The translations under genes were made by a program, and so were the position numbers. Positions 51,140 through 61,044 of a DNA stretch of 64,000 bases are shown piece by piece. Positions within the stretch are counted from its first letter, which is position 1; each line of letters opens with the position of its first letter. Below the pieces are notes generated by a model. The model saw only the letters and a program-made list of their open reading frames with translations, searched no databases and was not told the origin of the DNA. This stretch comes from Peribacillus loiseleuriae. Lineage in GTDB: Bacteria; Bacillota; Bacilli; Bacillales; DSM-1321. The stretch lies in NCBI RefSeq assembly GCF_001183985.1, contig NZ_LFZW01000001.1:4181578-4245577 (forward strand). Direction: 5' to 3'.

Positions 51140-53008
51140 TTACCTCCCTTCAGCTAATTTTTGATAATGGGCCAGGGCCAGCAATGGAAAAACGTATTCG
51201 TAACAATGATAATTGAGATAAAAGGATCCCGCCATTCCCCTTCCTTTCGGGTAGGCATTTGTCCAATCTTTTTCTTTTCTTTCCACTAAAAAAGCTACAC
51301 CTTGTTCAATTTCAGGCGTGACTTCAGTCGAGGCTGAGATAAGTGTGTCAAGGGCCCATGCTGTATGAGTGCGGGTACTTTCGCCCAAAGACACATAACA
51401 ATTTTCGATATCACTTTTACAGGATTCTCCCCAACCTCCGTCTTGATTTTGAATGGCTTTTAACCAGTTTACAGCCTTCTGAATGGCAGGATGATTCGGG
51501 GAAACCCCAACCGCAACCATTCCCGTTACAGCCGACCATGTGCCATAAATATAGACGCCCCAGCGCCCTACCCAAGAACCATCCGACTCTTGATTCTTTA
51601 ACAGCCAACGAATCCCGCGTTTCACCATGGGATGATGAAAATCCAAATGGGTATAGTTCCCGAAAAACTCTAATGTCCTTCCCGTTAAATCAACCGTCGA
51701 CGGATCAATCAACATATCTTTTCCGCCCTCGATCGGTAACAGGTTCAATATTTTCTTGTTCACATTCTTTTCGAATGCCGCCCATCCACCATCATTATTT
51801 TGTATGGAAATGAGCCAGTTGATTCCCCGATCCCATGCCTGCCGACACTCCATCCTTTCGATAGCCAAAGTTCGAATCGCTCTAAGTGCTGCCGTGGTGT
51901 CGTCAATATCGGGCTGGATCGTATTCATGTCCGCAAAGCCCCAGCCCCCAGGCAACAGGTCCGGTTCATGAATGATCCAATCCCCGAATTTAACATGTTG
52001 ACGGGTGAGGATATATTGGTTTGCCTTCTGGACAGTATTCGATGTACAGGGGACTCCGGATTCTTGCAGAGCATAACTAATTAACGTCGTATTCCAGACA
52101 GTAGCCGTCGTATATTGGCAGTGGAGTTCTCCATCAATCCGGCAGGTCATTGCTTTTAAGCCTTGCAAGGCACGGGTAATCACCGGATGTGTATTCGAAT
52201 ATCCCCTCGCCAATAAGGCAAAAATCATCATAGAAGTCGAACTTAAATAATTACATAAGGTTCCGTCCGGTTCTATTCTATCCAGCATATATTGTTCGGC
52301 GCGATATAAAGCTAACTCGCGAAGGTTTCCAGGGTAGTCTTTCAGGCCATGTATCCCTTTTTGAATCAAATTAATAACCGAGCGGGCTTCCGGATCTTCA
52401 GTAAAAGAGCGATTTTCCTTTTTCAGAAACAAATCAGAAAGATCAGGAGACCGTCTAGTTCTCCTGCTGAAACCCAAATTGGCAAGAATCAAAAACGGGA
52501 TGATGTTCGTTCTGCCAACCACGGAAAAGTCAAAAAGATTGATCGGAAAGGAGTCCGGTAATAGTAGCACTTCAATCTTAATGGGGAAAGGCGGCCACTT
52601 GCACTGTCCGGTTATGGCCAACATGATTTTAAACAACATATGGACTTTTGTAGCCCCCCCGTTGGCAAGGATAAAGCGCCTGGCTGCCTGGATATTCTGG
52701 TCATTCCGAGGTCGGTAACCGGAGTAAAGAAGGGCATAATAAGCTTCCACAGTGGCTGTGAGATTCCCTTTTCCTTCATCATAAAACAAACTCCATGAAC
52801 CATCTTCCTGCTGTTTCCCTGCAATACGTTCCACCAATTCTTTTATGAACGCTTCATCATCTATCTCCAATGTCCGCAATAAGATAATCATATGACAGTC
52901 TGTTGAAATGCCGGTCTCGAAAGGATATTGCCAGGACCCGTCTTCTGACTGGTCCCTAATGAATCGATCGGTAATTCGGTTGATTTCCGCATTTACCTGA
53001 TGTCTCAT
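51140..53008 (-). CDS. sqhC: Squalene-hopene cyclase family, sporulenol synthase
   Basis: 622 residues from ATG 53008 with AGGGTGGG upstream. A double alpha-barrel triterpene cyclase. The catalytic acid motif DIDD lies in QPDIDDTTAAL at about residue 355, and many QW repeats are visible (QEDGSWSLFY, QNNDGGWAAFE, QESDGSWVGRWG, QNQDGGWGES). In Bacillus, SqhC cyclises tetraprenyl-beta-curcumene to sporulenol, a spore lipid. It is divergent from the DUF2515 gene across 100 bp. Higher GC than the flanking DNA. Choice of sporulenol over hopene is from genus context. Confidence 0.9.
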   Translation of the reverse strand: MRHQVNAEINRITDRFIRDQSEDGSWQYPFETGISTDCHMIILLRTLEIDDEAFIKELVERIAGKQQEDGSWSLFYDEGKGNLTATVEAYYALLYSGYRPRNDQNIQAARRFILANGGATKVHMLFKIMLAITGQCKWPPFPIKIEVLLLPDSFPINLFDFSVVGRTNIIPFLILANLGFSRRTRRSPDLSDLFLKKENRSFTEDPEARSVINLIQKGIHGLKDYPGNLRELALYRAEQYMLDRIEPDGTLCNYLSSTSMMIFALLARGYSNTHPVITRALQGLKAMTCRIDGELHCQYTTATVWNTTLISYALQESGVPCTSNTVQKANQYILTRQHVKFGDWIIHEPDLLPGGWGFADMNTIQPDIDDTTAALRAIRTLAIERMECRQAWDRGINWLISIQNNDGGWAAFEKNVNKKILNLLPIEGGKDMLIDPSTVDLTGRTLEFFGNYTHLDFHHPMVKRGIRWLLKNQESDGSWVGRWGVYIYGTWSAVTGMVAVGVSPNHPAIQKAVNWLKAIQNQDGGWGESCKSDIENCYVSLGESTRTHTAWALDTLISASTEVTPEIEQGVAFLVERKEKDWTNAYPKGRGMAGSFYLNYHCYEYVFPLLALAHYQKLAEGR

Positions 53009-53108
53009 GTTTCCCACCCTCTTTCGTACACTCACGTTGTATTCATATTCCTCTAGCAAAATGAATATGCATCTCTTTAACGGGAGAATCGTACGCAGTT
53101 AAAATGAA

Positions 53109-54263
53109 ATGTTGATAAGGGATGATGTATTTTTGCTTGATTCCTATTCGGATGTAAAAAAGGATTTGAAAAAAAAATTAAAAAGCAAATCTTTCGACCT
53201 CCTGCCCTCTTTATCCGAAAACGATAAACAACGCATTCACTATATAAGAGAACAGACAAAACAACATAATCAAAACAATGTTACACGGACTCGAGCTTAT
53301 TATAATTTTTACCTTGAGCACCCCGAAATCCATTGGGCCCTCCTTGGACATATGGTATCGCGGAACGTTGGCTGGAACATGACCGATTTAAAAGGGGATT
53401 TGTTGACAAAACTTCTGTCGGAAAGAGATCAGAAGGCGATTTATTCTTTTTTGGAACGCGGCAGCTGGTTTATTTTTCAGGATGTGTATCCCCAGTGTTT
53501 GATTTATGACCTAAGTGTGAAAGCCAACCAGGAAATGTTCCACCTTTTGCCCTTTTTTCACATTTCCACCTTTATGGAAACAATGTGGCGTTATTTTTGG
53601 AACAGCGGGGATTCCTACACTCTTGCGGTTGCGACTGTGATAAATGAACAAAGTTATTTGGAAAAAAGATTGATCCAAAATGATCATTTTAAAAAAACCG
53701 TAACCGGTACGGTCAGCTTCAAGTTGTATGATTTTTTGCGTTTCAATCACATTCTTTTTCCATACTGTGCAGAGGAAAATAGGCAACAAGCCTTACTTGC
53801 CGGCGCTACCTCGCGCCATTTCACTTCGCTTCACGAACGAATTTTATTCGGAAAAAGATTGTATACCCTTCTTTTTCAGCGTACAGAGATTTTAGCGGGC
53901 GTTTTGAAATGGACGCACGTCCATCCCCATACGGGTTCACGAAAAGATTATTGGCCCGATTTGTTTAACGATGTAAACGAATGTTTCCCCCGTTCCCTTT
54001 ATAAACCTCGGGTCAAGAATTGTAAGTTGAGAAAAGGCGCCGCCGACCGGTTGTACAGCCCACTGTTAAAATACGCCTGGCCGAATACTTCTCATGAAGA
54101 TGCGGAAAGCGGCGACTGGTTTGAGGATTGGCATGTTTTGGACTATATTCATAAGGAAGTCGATGTGAATGGAGATATATTCGGGAATTATTGCAAAACG
54201 CTTGAAGCAATTGAGCTTGCGGTCATGGGAAAGGAAGCCCTTCTGTTACGGGAAGAGGAATAA
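53109..54263 (+). CDS. DUF2515 family protein (YppC-like)
   Basis: 384 residues, rich in aromatic residues, no membrane helices or signal. NVTRTRAYYNFYLEHPEIHWALLGHMVSRNVGWNMTDLKGDLL at about 55-97 is the family signature, with YPQCLIYDLSVKANQEMFHLLP and TGSRKDYWPDLFND further on. DUF2515 genes accompany the cyclase in several Bacillus genomes, suggesting a link to the spore lipid, but no activity is known. The ATG at 53109 lacks a strong ribosome binding site, so the start is uncertain. Divergent from sqhC. Confidence 0.83.
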   Translation: MLIRDDVFLLDSYSDVKKDLKKKLKSKSFDLLPSLSENDKQRIHYIREQTKQHNQNNVTRTRAYYNFYLEHPEIHWALLGHMVSRNVGWNMTDLKGDLLTKLLSERDQKAIYSFLERGSWFIFQDVYPQCLIYDLSVKANQEMFHLLPFFHISTFMETMWRYFWNSGDSYTLAVATVINEQSYLEKRLIQNDHFKKTVTGTVSFKLYDFLRFNHILFPYCAEENRQQALLAGATSRHFTSLHERILFGKRLYTLLFQRTEILAGVLKWTHVHPHTGSRKDYWPDLFNDVNECFPRSLYKPRVKNCKLRKGAADRLYSPLLKYAWPNTSHEDAESGDWFEDWHVLDYIHKEVDVNGDIFGNYCKTLEAIELAVMGKEALLLREEE

Positions 54264-54378
54264 CCATCAACGTGCGGTGATCTTGACAGCTGTTCCATGA
54301 AAATAAAGGCCTCAAAGTGAAAGAAACTAAAATGGTACATATTTGCATTGGGCAGCATGGCATCTTCCCTTATTAAAG

Positions 54379-54417
54379 GGGGTAGTGTCAGGAAAATACG
54401 CTTCCTGACACTACCCC
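54379..54417. terminator. Perfect 16-bp hairpin at the left edge of the IS231-like element
   Basis: GGGGTAGTGTCAGGAA and TTCCTGACACTACCCC flank a 7-nt loop. There is no T-run; it may shield the element from outside transcription or be part of its end. Confidence 0.5.
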
Positions 54418-56012
54418 ATCCCCATCAAGCTAAGGATGTAAATGACTAGATACGAAATCATTCTTGTTTCAAAACGAGCGAGTGATGGAAAAGTAGGCAT
54501 ACCAAAGAAGCCTATTAAAATGCAATTTTTTTCGCTAGGCAGCTTGTTGATGCTTTACTGTCGTTTCGTACACAACTCCTAGAATATCAAAGACGGTCTT
54601 CTTCTTATACCGATGACATTTACGTCCATTTTTCTTAAGCAATTGATAGAGATGATGTAGAATCGTTACGATTTCATTTGGGCCACCTGCCATCGCCCGA
54701 AACAATAACGGAAAGTAATCTTTAATCATATAAATCGCTTTGTATTCGCTCAACTCTTGCTTTTTCCTTTCTAGCAGGAGCTGTCGTATTTGAAACATGG
54801 TGGAAGAACAGAGAAGAATGCCAATCAGTTGCCCATATAAATGGCACTCTAGGCGTTCTTTCTTGATGTTCTTACACTCGTCAATTTCAAAAAGGACTTC
54901 CACATTTTAAATTAAATTTCAATCTGCCAGCGTAAGGAATACAGAGCGTGCACGTAATCCGTTGACACTTCTTTTGGTGGTGTGTTCGTTATGTATACGT
55001 TAATCCCCATTAACTGCTTACTTTTATCCTTCATGACAATACCTTTCTTCTTCTCACGCACAGCTTGATTTTTGAGACGTGTTTGTGTTTGATCGTCTGT
55101 GAAACGATGGATAATCACACGTGCTGAAAGTTTTTGTTTTTGCCCAATATAGGCTTCAGGAATTTCTAAGGTTTCACCAGCTGTCAGCTCTGACATCATG
55201 TGTGCCATATCAAGTTGAACATATTCGGTTTGCTTTTTCAACGTGCCATTTTTGAAGTACTTTGGAGTAGGATTCTTGGTATAGATGCGTGTATTCAACT
55301 TCAAACGAGAGATATAGTAAGCTCCTTTATTGTGAATAGCTTGTAAGTCTCGTAAATCGAAATAGCCGAGATCACGTAAGCACAGATCCCCTTTTTCAAC
55401 AGTTTCTAGGCAAGTGGTACCGTATGTTTTATCATTATTCTTTCCTGGTTCAAGCTGAATCTTTACACCAGCCGTATTACTACTTCCACCAGAACCTTGA
55501 TAATCACTTGTGAAGGCATCTGGTAGCTGAAACACCGTCGCATCCAAAATCCGAATACGTTTGAATGCAGAAATCATGTGTGAAGATAACGATTGTGTCG
55601 CACAGAGTTTCTGTGTTAGGAGCGAAGTAAAGACTTTTCGAAGGAAAGCGACAGCTGCTAAATTAAAGCGTTGATTGAGTCCCTCTTGACTCATGAGTAC
55701 GCCCGTTGAAGCCTCTAACCGACTACATAGTTGCGTAAGGGATGTACTGGCAACTTCTCGGCTGAGCCAAACACAAAGCGCGATGAGTTCATCTGCTTGA
55801 TACTTACTCGATCGCTGCACAAACCCAACCTGTTTAGCGATTTTTTGTAGGTCGATTGGAGACAGAATGCGTTGTAATTCTTGTGAGAATAGATGTAATT
55901 CTTCAGAAAGCGAGAGGTCCATGAAAAAACGTCATCCTTTTCAAGTATTTTTCTGAAAGAATAACGTTTTTTTCATTTTGGGGGAAGTTTGTTTGGTTAG
56001 CTTGATGGGTAT
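54418..56012 (-). mobile_element. IS231-like (IS4 family) insertion sequence, defective
   Basis: Bounded by CCCATCAAGCTAA (54421-54433) and its inverted copy TTAGCTTGATGGG (55997-56009). A hairpin (55923-55975) covers the transposase ribosome binding site, as described for IS231 to block activation by read-through transcription. The transposase is broken, so the copy can move only if helped in trans. Its transposase-start end also exists alone at 49190-49298. Confidence 0.85.
54535..55922 (-). pseudogene. IS231-type transposase, nonsense and frameshift
   Basis: The first 336 codons from ATG 55922 are intact, with DDE residues in RILDATVFQLP and LRDLGYFDLRDL and the family YREK region beginning YSLRWQIEI. 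A TAA then interrupts the frame, and about ten codons later a one-base loss shifts it, after which [28 protein letters not shown] continues to 54535. The Lys of the Y-R-E-K signature lies beyond the stop. Both mutations fall at the junction of the catalytic Glu and the C-terminal helix, so activity is lost unless rescued by recoding. Confidence 0.85.
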
Positions 56013-56025
56013 GCGGCAGGCCCCC

Positions 56026-56318
56026 TATGGGAGCTACTCGACTAGCAGTCGGAGGGATTTCGTTATTATTCATTCTTGGGGATTATTACAACTGGGATTG
56101 CGTACTTTCTTTTTGCCAAAGGACTTATCCATATCCCTTCATCAACGGCCGTTACATTTTCATTAGTAGAACCATTAACAGCAGCGTTATTAAGGGTTTT
56201 CTTAGTAGGAGAACACCTAGGCTTCTCTTCTTGGAGTGGTATTTCCCTTCTATTAGTAGGAATCGGTTTATTGATATTGTCTTCCCAAAATCCTAAAAAA
56301 GATCTTCACGTAAGGTGA
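56026..56318 (+). pseudogene. EamA (DMT) transporter remnant, second copy
   Basis: GATRLAVGGISLLFI, part of the N-terminal half, is joined by deletion and a frame change to LGIITTGIAYFLFAKGLIHIPSSTAVTFSLVEPLTAALL and the final helices LLLVGIGLLILSSQNPK, ending at 56316-56318. It begins directly outside the IS231-like element. DNA is very similar to the remnant at 47160-47438, so both descend from one gene. Confidence 0.75.
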
Positions 56319-56584
56319 AAACAATTAAGTTCAGACGAGTATCCAAAAGCAAAAGGTCAGATTCTGTAATAAGTTGAAATACCACTTTTAAGAACTTATT
56401 CACACACGAGACACAATTTTATGAAATTTGTAATAAGGGTATGTTCTTAATTGATCTTCATACTCCACAAAGCGATTCCCGCCAAAACGACGAAGTGCAA
56501 TCATGAGATAGGCTCAATGAATCAATATATTTTTTTAGATCATTTTCCTCATTAGCTGCATCATTCCATTTAATAACAGCGATT
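56319..56584. other. Gene-free stretch
   Basis: Downstream of sortase B on the minus strand. Coding-like scraps (for example RRFGGNRFVEYEDQLRTYP, minus strand) occur without an intact frame. Confidence 0.35.
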
Positions 56585-57367
56585 TTACATGCTGTCTACT
56601 TTCTTCTTTATTTTTGCATGAATAACTAGCCTTCCTGTTTCATTATCTAGTGTATAGTCACAAGTAGACAATGTAAGAATATGATCACTCGCCGTAACCA
56701 TTGTATTCGTGGGAAAACGGGACTTATCTTGAATCATTTGTAAGAATGAAACATACTCTTCCTCATTAGCAAAGTCTGTTTGGATATAATCAAAGTCTGT
56801 TGTCGTCACATAAACGGAAAAAATTTCAGCCTCAAAGCTTTCATACAGGGTATCATAATGAAAACTTTGATTCTCTTGAAAAAACTCTTCATCCAAATAT
56901 CGATTCAGTTGACCAAACATCGATCCGTTTTTCATACGATGGCCATAAAGAATTGTATGTTGAAAGTTAGTAGAAATATCATTTCGATAGTCCATAAAAA
57001 TACTACCCATATTCACTTCTTCTCGCTTAATGTTTCGAGATAAATAATACTCATTGTCTTCTGCTTGAACAATTGGATAGTTGATAGAAGTATGGTCCAT
57101 TTCTAGCCAACCAACGACATCAGCATTCATTTCTAACAAGGAGTTAAATCGAGGTCTAACCTCCTTTTCACTCCTTACACGACCATCCTCTTCATGAACA
57201 ACGCTCTTATTCAAGTAATACTCCTGAGCTTCTGCTATCGTCTGTTTATTTTTCATATCATCCATATAAATTCTAGATAATTTAAAAAGAGAGAACAAAG
57301 CAATTCCTAAACAAACAACAGTCAGAAACTTATAACATAAATGCTTAATTGACATTCCCCTCCGCAA
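56585..57367 (-). CDS. srtB: Class B sortase
   Basis: 260 residues. An N-terminal membrane anchor (residues about 12-30) precedes the sortase domain. Catalytic residues are visible: His in TILYGHRMKNGSMFG at about 143, Cys in LTLSTCDYT at about 236, and Arg in GRLVIHA at about 245. Class B sortases attach NPQTN-type haem receptors to peptidoglycan. It is the last gene of the haem operon, 23 nt after the ATPase gene. TTG 57367 with GAGGTG 5-6 nt upstream is the likely start. No sortase substrate is visible in the window. Confidence 0.92.
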   Translation of the reverse strand: MRRGMSIKHLCYKFLTVVCLGIALFSLFKLSRIYMDDMKNKQTIAEAQEYYLNKSVVHEEDGRVRSEKEVRPRFNSLLEMNADVVGWLEMDHTSINYPIVQAEDNEYYLSRNIKREEVNMGSIFMDYRNDISTNFQHTILYGHRMKNGSMFGQLNRYLDEEFFQENQSFHYDTLYESFEAEIFSVYVTTTDFDYIQTDFANEEEYVSFLQMIQDKSRFPTNTMVTASDHILTLSTCDYTLDNETGRLVIHAKIKKKVDSM

Positions 57368-57390
57368 ATCATCACCTCAAATCGAGTCCT

Positions 57391-58164
57391 TCATTTAATC
57401 CCTAATGGAACGATATATTGTCCAACGTCTGGATCAGATTGAATAACGACATCTACTCCATATATTGTTTTAACCATACTTGTCGTTATTACATCATAAG
57501 GATGGCCGCTTTTAACAATATTCCCGTTGTTCATGATGATGATTTTGTCACTATAGCGGATTGCTTGATTTATATCGTGCAACACCATCACAATCGTTAA
57601 ACCATGTACTTCGTTCAATTCTTTAATTAATTCTAGTACCTCTATTTGATAATAAATATCCAAGTAGGTTGTTGGTTCATCTAAAAAGAGCATCGGCGTT
57701 CTTTGTGCCAACGTCATGGCAATCCAAACCCTTTGACGTTCTCCACCAGATAATTGCTCTAATGTCTTCTTTCGTTTTGTATGTAAATTTGTACATGATA
57801 AGGCCCATTCAATAGCTTTTTCATCTTCTTCATGGTTTTGAGAAAGAAAACTTTTATGAGGTAAACGACCAAATCCTATTAATTTCTCGACAGTTATGTC
57901 CCAAGGCGCTTCATTTTGTTGATGAACAACAGCTAGTTTTCTTGCGAATTCCTTTGGTTTGTATTGGCTAATTGCTTTTCCATCTAATAATATTTCCCCA
58001 GAATGTGGCGAATAATTCCTCGACATGACCCCAAGTAAGGTAGACTTGCCACTTCCATTTGGCCCAATAATCGTTGTTATTTTACCATGCTCAATTTCCG
58101 CATTTACTGAGTCTAATAAATTCGTTTTACGATTATATGAAAATGATATCTCTTTAATTTCCAT
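57391..58164 (-). CDS. Iron/haem ABC transporter ATP-binding protein
   Basis: 257 residues from ATG 58164 (GTG 58176 is the alternative). FecE/FhuC-like ATPase: Walker A GPNGSGKST at about 37-45, Q-loop VVHQQNEAPW, signature LSGGERQRVWIAMTLAQ, Walker B MLFLDEPTTYLD, and switch His VLHDINQ. It should power the adjacent FecCD permease. The start overlaps the permease end by 11 nt, so translation is coupled. Confidence 0.92.
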   Translation of the reverse strand: MEIKEISFSYNRKTNLLDSVNAEIEHGKITTIIGPNGSGKSTLLGVMSRNYSPHSGEILLDGKAISQYKPKEFARKLAVVHQQNEAPWDITVEKLIGFGRLPHKSFLSQNHEEDEKAIEWALSCTNLHTKRKKTLEQLSGGERQRVWIAMTLAQRTPMLFLDEPTTYLDIYYQIEVLELIKELNEVHGLTIVMVLHDINQAIRYSDKIIIMNNGNIVKSGHPYDVITTSMVKTIYGVDVVIQSDPDVGQYIVPLGIK

Positions 58165-59131
58165 GAATTCTTTCACTCTTTCTAAGCAGGATTATTAAAA
58201 ATGGACCGCCAATCATCATCATAATGATCGATGCTGGAATATCATTAGGTGGCAAAATCATTCTTCCCAATGTATCTGCTGCTAGTATTAATAATGCACC
58301 CGCAAGTGCAGAAAATGGGATTAAAACCTTATGATCTGTTCCCACTATAAGGCGTCCGATATGAGGAATGAGTAAACCTACAAACGCAATAACCCCTGCA
58401 ACAGAAGTGGCTACAGCCGCTAAAAGAACAGCAACGATTGAAACAAGTAATCGTACTTTTGTAAGATTAAATCCTAAATTTTTTGCTGTCTTATCCTGTA
58501 ACGCTAAAACATTACACCAGGACGCTAAAAATAAGGAGAGAATCAAACCGATTGAACCATAAATCAACATCACATCAACATCATTCCACGTTTTCAGTGC
58601 AAGACCCGATACAGTCGCATGGGTTAAGCTTGAAAAACCCGTAAAATACGTTAGCGCTTGACCTAATCCAGTAAATGTCGCATTAATGGCGACTCCTACT
58701 AAAATAATGCGAAGCGGACTAAGACCTGATTTCCAAGATAAACTAAACACTAAAAAGCATGCAAGAGCACCGCCCATAAAAGCAAATAAAGGCGTCCAAA
58801 AAAATAGTTGGGGGAAAATACTAATAACGAGTATATATACAAATCTCCCACCTGCTGCTATCCCAATGATACCTGCCTCAGCAAGAGGATTTTTCATCAC
58901 GGCCTGTAACAGCACACCTGATACTGCAAGAGAAGCACCCGTAAATAAGGCAATAATCAAGCGGGGAAAACGTAAATCTTTAATGATCGCTACATTTTCA
59001 TTCGTTCCCGTAAATAATCCAGATACTAATTCACCAATGCTTACTTTTAAACTTCCTGATACTGCAGAAATGGAGAAAACGATAATAATTAAACTACTAA
59101 CGATAAAAAAACTCCAAGCTATTTTTTTCAT
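58154..59131 (-). CDS. Iron/haem ABC transporter permease (FecCD family)
   Basis: 325 residues, about ten membrane helices. LRFPRLIIALFTGASLAVSGVLLQAVMKNPLAEAGIIGIAAGGRFV is the classic FecCD signature, and GVIAFVGLLIPHIGRLIVGTDHKVLIPFSALAGALLILAADTLGRM the C-terminal coupling region. In this operon it corresponds to IsdF, importing haem delivered by the lipoprotein. AAAGGGCG is 7 nt before the ATG. Confidence 0.92.
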   Translation of the reverse strand: MKKIAWSFFIVSSLIIIVFSISAVSGSLKVSIGELVSGLFTGTNENVAIIKDLRFPRLIIALFTGASLAVSGVLLQAVMKNPLAEAGIIGIAAGGRFVYILVISIFPQLFFWTPLFAFMGGALACFLVFSLSWKSGLSPLRIILVGVAINATFTGLGQALTYFTGFSSLTHATVSGLALKTWNDVDVMLIYGSIGLILSLFLASWCNVLALQDKTAKNLGFNLTKVRLLVSIVAVLLAAVATSVAGVIAFVGLLIPHIGRLIVGTDHKVLIPFSALAGALLILAADTLGRMILPPNDIPASIIMMMIGGPFLIILLRKSERIHGN

Positions 59132-59158
59132 GTCGTAACGCCCTTTTATTTAATAGAT

Positions 59159-60040
59159 TTACTGATATAACATTTTCATCATTTCGTCTAACGCCTCTGT
59201 TGCTGCAAGATTTCCTGTTGTTCCGTAAATTTCTTCTTCCAAATCAAATACCCGACCATTTTTTACCGCATCAAAATGTTTCCAAATATCATTTTCCTTA
59301 AATTCTTTATCAAACATTTTGACTACTTCATCAGGTACACCATGAGCAGCCCGCAAAATAATATCTGGGTTTGTTTGCTGAAGAAATTCAGTATTTGTCG
59401 CAACATATTCGACTTTTTCACCCGTTACGACATTAACCGCTCCACAAAGCCGAGCAATATCACCGATATAGGAGTGTTCGGATGCAACTAAATAGCTCCC
59501 TGGTATCCCAAGTAAGATAAGAACAGTTGGCTTTTCTTTCCCTTCCACTGCTTTATGAATCTCTGCAACTTTATCGTCCATTTTCGTTACAATTTTTTCA
59601 GCTTGCTTATTGCGATCATATTGCTCACCTAATGACAAAATAGTCTGTTGCATTTTTTCAAGGCTGTCCAAATTTAAAAAGGTTGCCTCAATTCCCGCAT
59701 TTTCATAAATTGGTTTTAAATCATATTCTAGGGTTGAAACGGTAAGAACCTCTGTCGGATGAAGCGACTTGATGATCTCAAGATCTGGATTTTTTACAAA
59801 ACCGACATTACTGACACCATCGTACCTTTTTGGTAATTCCTTAGAACTATCTGGAATACCTACTAAGTCTAGCTCAAGTGCGTCCATGATTTCTGTGATT
59901 GCCACAGTTGACGATACAATTCGATTCTCGTTCTCACTTTGATTGTCCGTCTGAATCGTTTCCTGCTCGGAAGAACAGCCTGTTATAAGAAGCAAAAGGA
60001 TTACACAACATAGAAATGCCTTCATTATCCCTTTATTCAT
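59159..60040 (-). CDS. isdE: Haem-binding lipoprotein, IsdE-like
   Basis: 293 residues from ATG 60040 with GGAG 9 nt upstream. The signal peptide ends in a lipobox (LLLLITGCSS). A helical-backbone periplasmic-binding fold follows: IVSSTVAITEIMDALELDLVGIPDS, NVGFVKNPDLEIIKSLHPTEVLTV, ILLGIPGSYLVASEHSYIGDIARLCGAVNVV and TNPDIILRAAHGVPDEVVKMF. Binding haem rather than a siderophore is inferred from the NEAT and sortase B neighbours and from similarity to IsdE, which binds haem through Met and His. Confidence 0.88.
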   Translation of the reverse strand: MNKGIMKAFLCCVILLLLITGCSSEQETIQTDNQSENENRIVSSTVAITEIMDALELDLVGIPDSSKELPKRYDGVSNVGFVKNPDLEIIKSLHPTEVLTVSTLEYDLKPIYENAGIEATFLNLDSLEKMQQTILSLGEQYDRNKQAEKIVTKMDDKVAEIHKAVEGKEKPTVLILLGIPGSYLVASEHSYIGDIARLCGAVNVVTGEKVEYVATNTEFLQQTNPDIILRAAHGVPDEVVKMFDKEFKENDIWKHFDAVKNGRVFDLEEEIYGTTGNLAATEALDEMMKMLYQ

Positions 60041-60133
60041 CTGATGCATCTCCTAACTAAATTCTAAAAAATACATGCTAAAGTTTTGAGAAGATTGAAA
60101 AAGGCTAAAAGCTACCTCTTTCAATCTTCTCTT

Positions 60134-61000
60134 TTATTTTTTGATCGTAATGCTTTGTTGCTTCTGATCCCATACGACATTAGCGCCTAGTTGTTCTGTT
60201 ACAAAACGAACGGGTACAAAAGTCGTTCCCTGTTTTATTTGTACAGCTGTATCAATCGTCTGTGCTTTTCCATTAACTGTTACGCTTTTGCTTCCTTCTT
60301 TTAAGCTAATCGTTTTGTTTTGATAAGAAATCGTAACCGTTCGTAAACTTGAATTCCAATTCACACTTGCTCCGAAATTTTCACTTATAAAACGAATCGG
60401 CACGAATGTATAGTTGTTTTTTAAGTAAGGAGCTTCGTTAAGTATAAATGGAGTTCCATTCGATAGAGCTTTTTTATTATTTAGATAAAGAACAAGCGCT
60501 CCTTTGGATGAATCAACATTCTGATTCGCTGCTACTTTTTTTATCAGACTTGGGTCAAATTTAATTTGAATATCATAGTTATGGTCGTATAACAACCCAG
60601 GCATTTCAATATAAACACTTACCCAGCCCTTTAAGTTAGCTGATAAATTTGATACTTCAAATTCTACAACTCTCGTATCCTTCACTAGATTGGTACTGAC
60701 TGTTTTAACAGCACTTAAAGTACCGTTTTGATCAACTTTAAAACCCGTTATACTTGAACTATCCTTCAATGTCATTTGTGCATATTGTTTGCCGCCTTTT
60801 ACAATTAAAGACGCAACCGGTTCTATATAATTTTGCATCATCGAAATTTCTGAACTATTCGCTTTTAACACCTTAACAGGAAGTGAATAAGTGCCATCCT
60901 CAAGATTAGAGGCCGCAAAAACATTCGGACCGTTTAGTAATAAGATGGTAAGACATAGAGTAAATAAAAAAACAGGTATAGCTACTATCTTTTTTAGCAT
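60134..61000 (-). CDS. Secreted NEAT haem-binding protein with copper-amine-oxidase-like stalk
   Basis: 288 residues from ATG 61000 with AGGAGAG upstream. A signal peptide (cleavage near VFAAS) is followed by one NEAT domain at about 33-160: YSLPVKVLKANSSEISMMQNY carries the lip helix and LLYDHNYDIQIKFDP has the YxxxY haem pair. Residues about 185-288 are two copper-amine-oxidase N-terminal-like units (YTFVPIRFISENFGASVNW, TTFVPVRFVTEQLGANVVW), a common Bacillus wall stalk. There is no sortase motif, so it is probably secreted or loosely wall-bound, passing haem from the SLH protein to IsdE. Confidence 0.88.
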   Translation of the reverse strand: MLKKIVAIPVFLFTLCLTILLLNGPNVFAASNLEDGTYSLPVKVLKANSSEISMMQNYIEPVASLIVKGGKQYAQMTLKDSSSITGFKVDQNGTLSAVKTVSTNLVKDTRVVEFEVSNLSANLKGWVSVYIEMPGLLYDHNYDIQIKFDPSLIKKVAANQNVDSSKGALVLYLNNKKALSNGTPFILNEAPYLKNNYTFVPIRFISENFGASVNWNSSLRTVTISYQNKTISLKEGSKSVTVNGKAQTIDTAVQIKQGTTFVPVRFVTEQLGANVVWDQKQQSITIKK

Positions 61001-61044
61001 GTACACTCTCTCCTTTTACTAAAATAAAGGGAGTGTCGGGGATG

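Noticed and set aside
54535..54903. Separate 122-residue protein
   Set aside because: It is the frameshifted C-terminal part of the IS231-type transposase.
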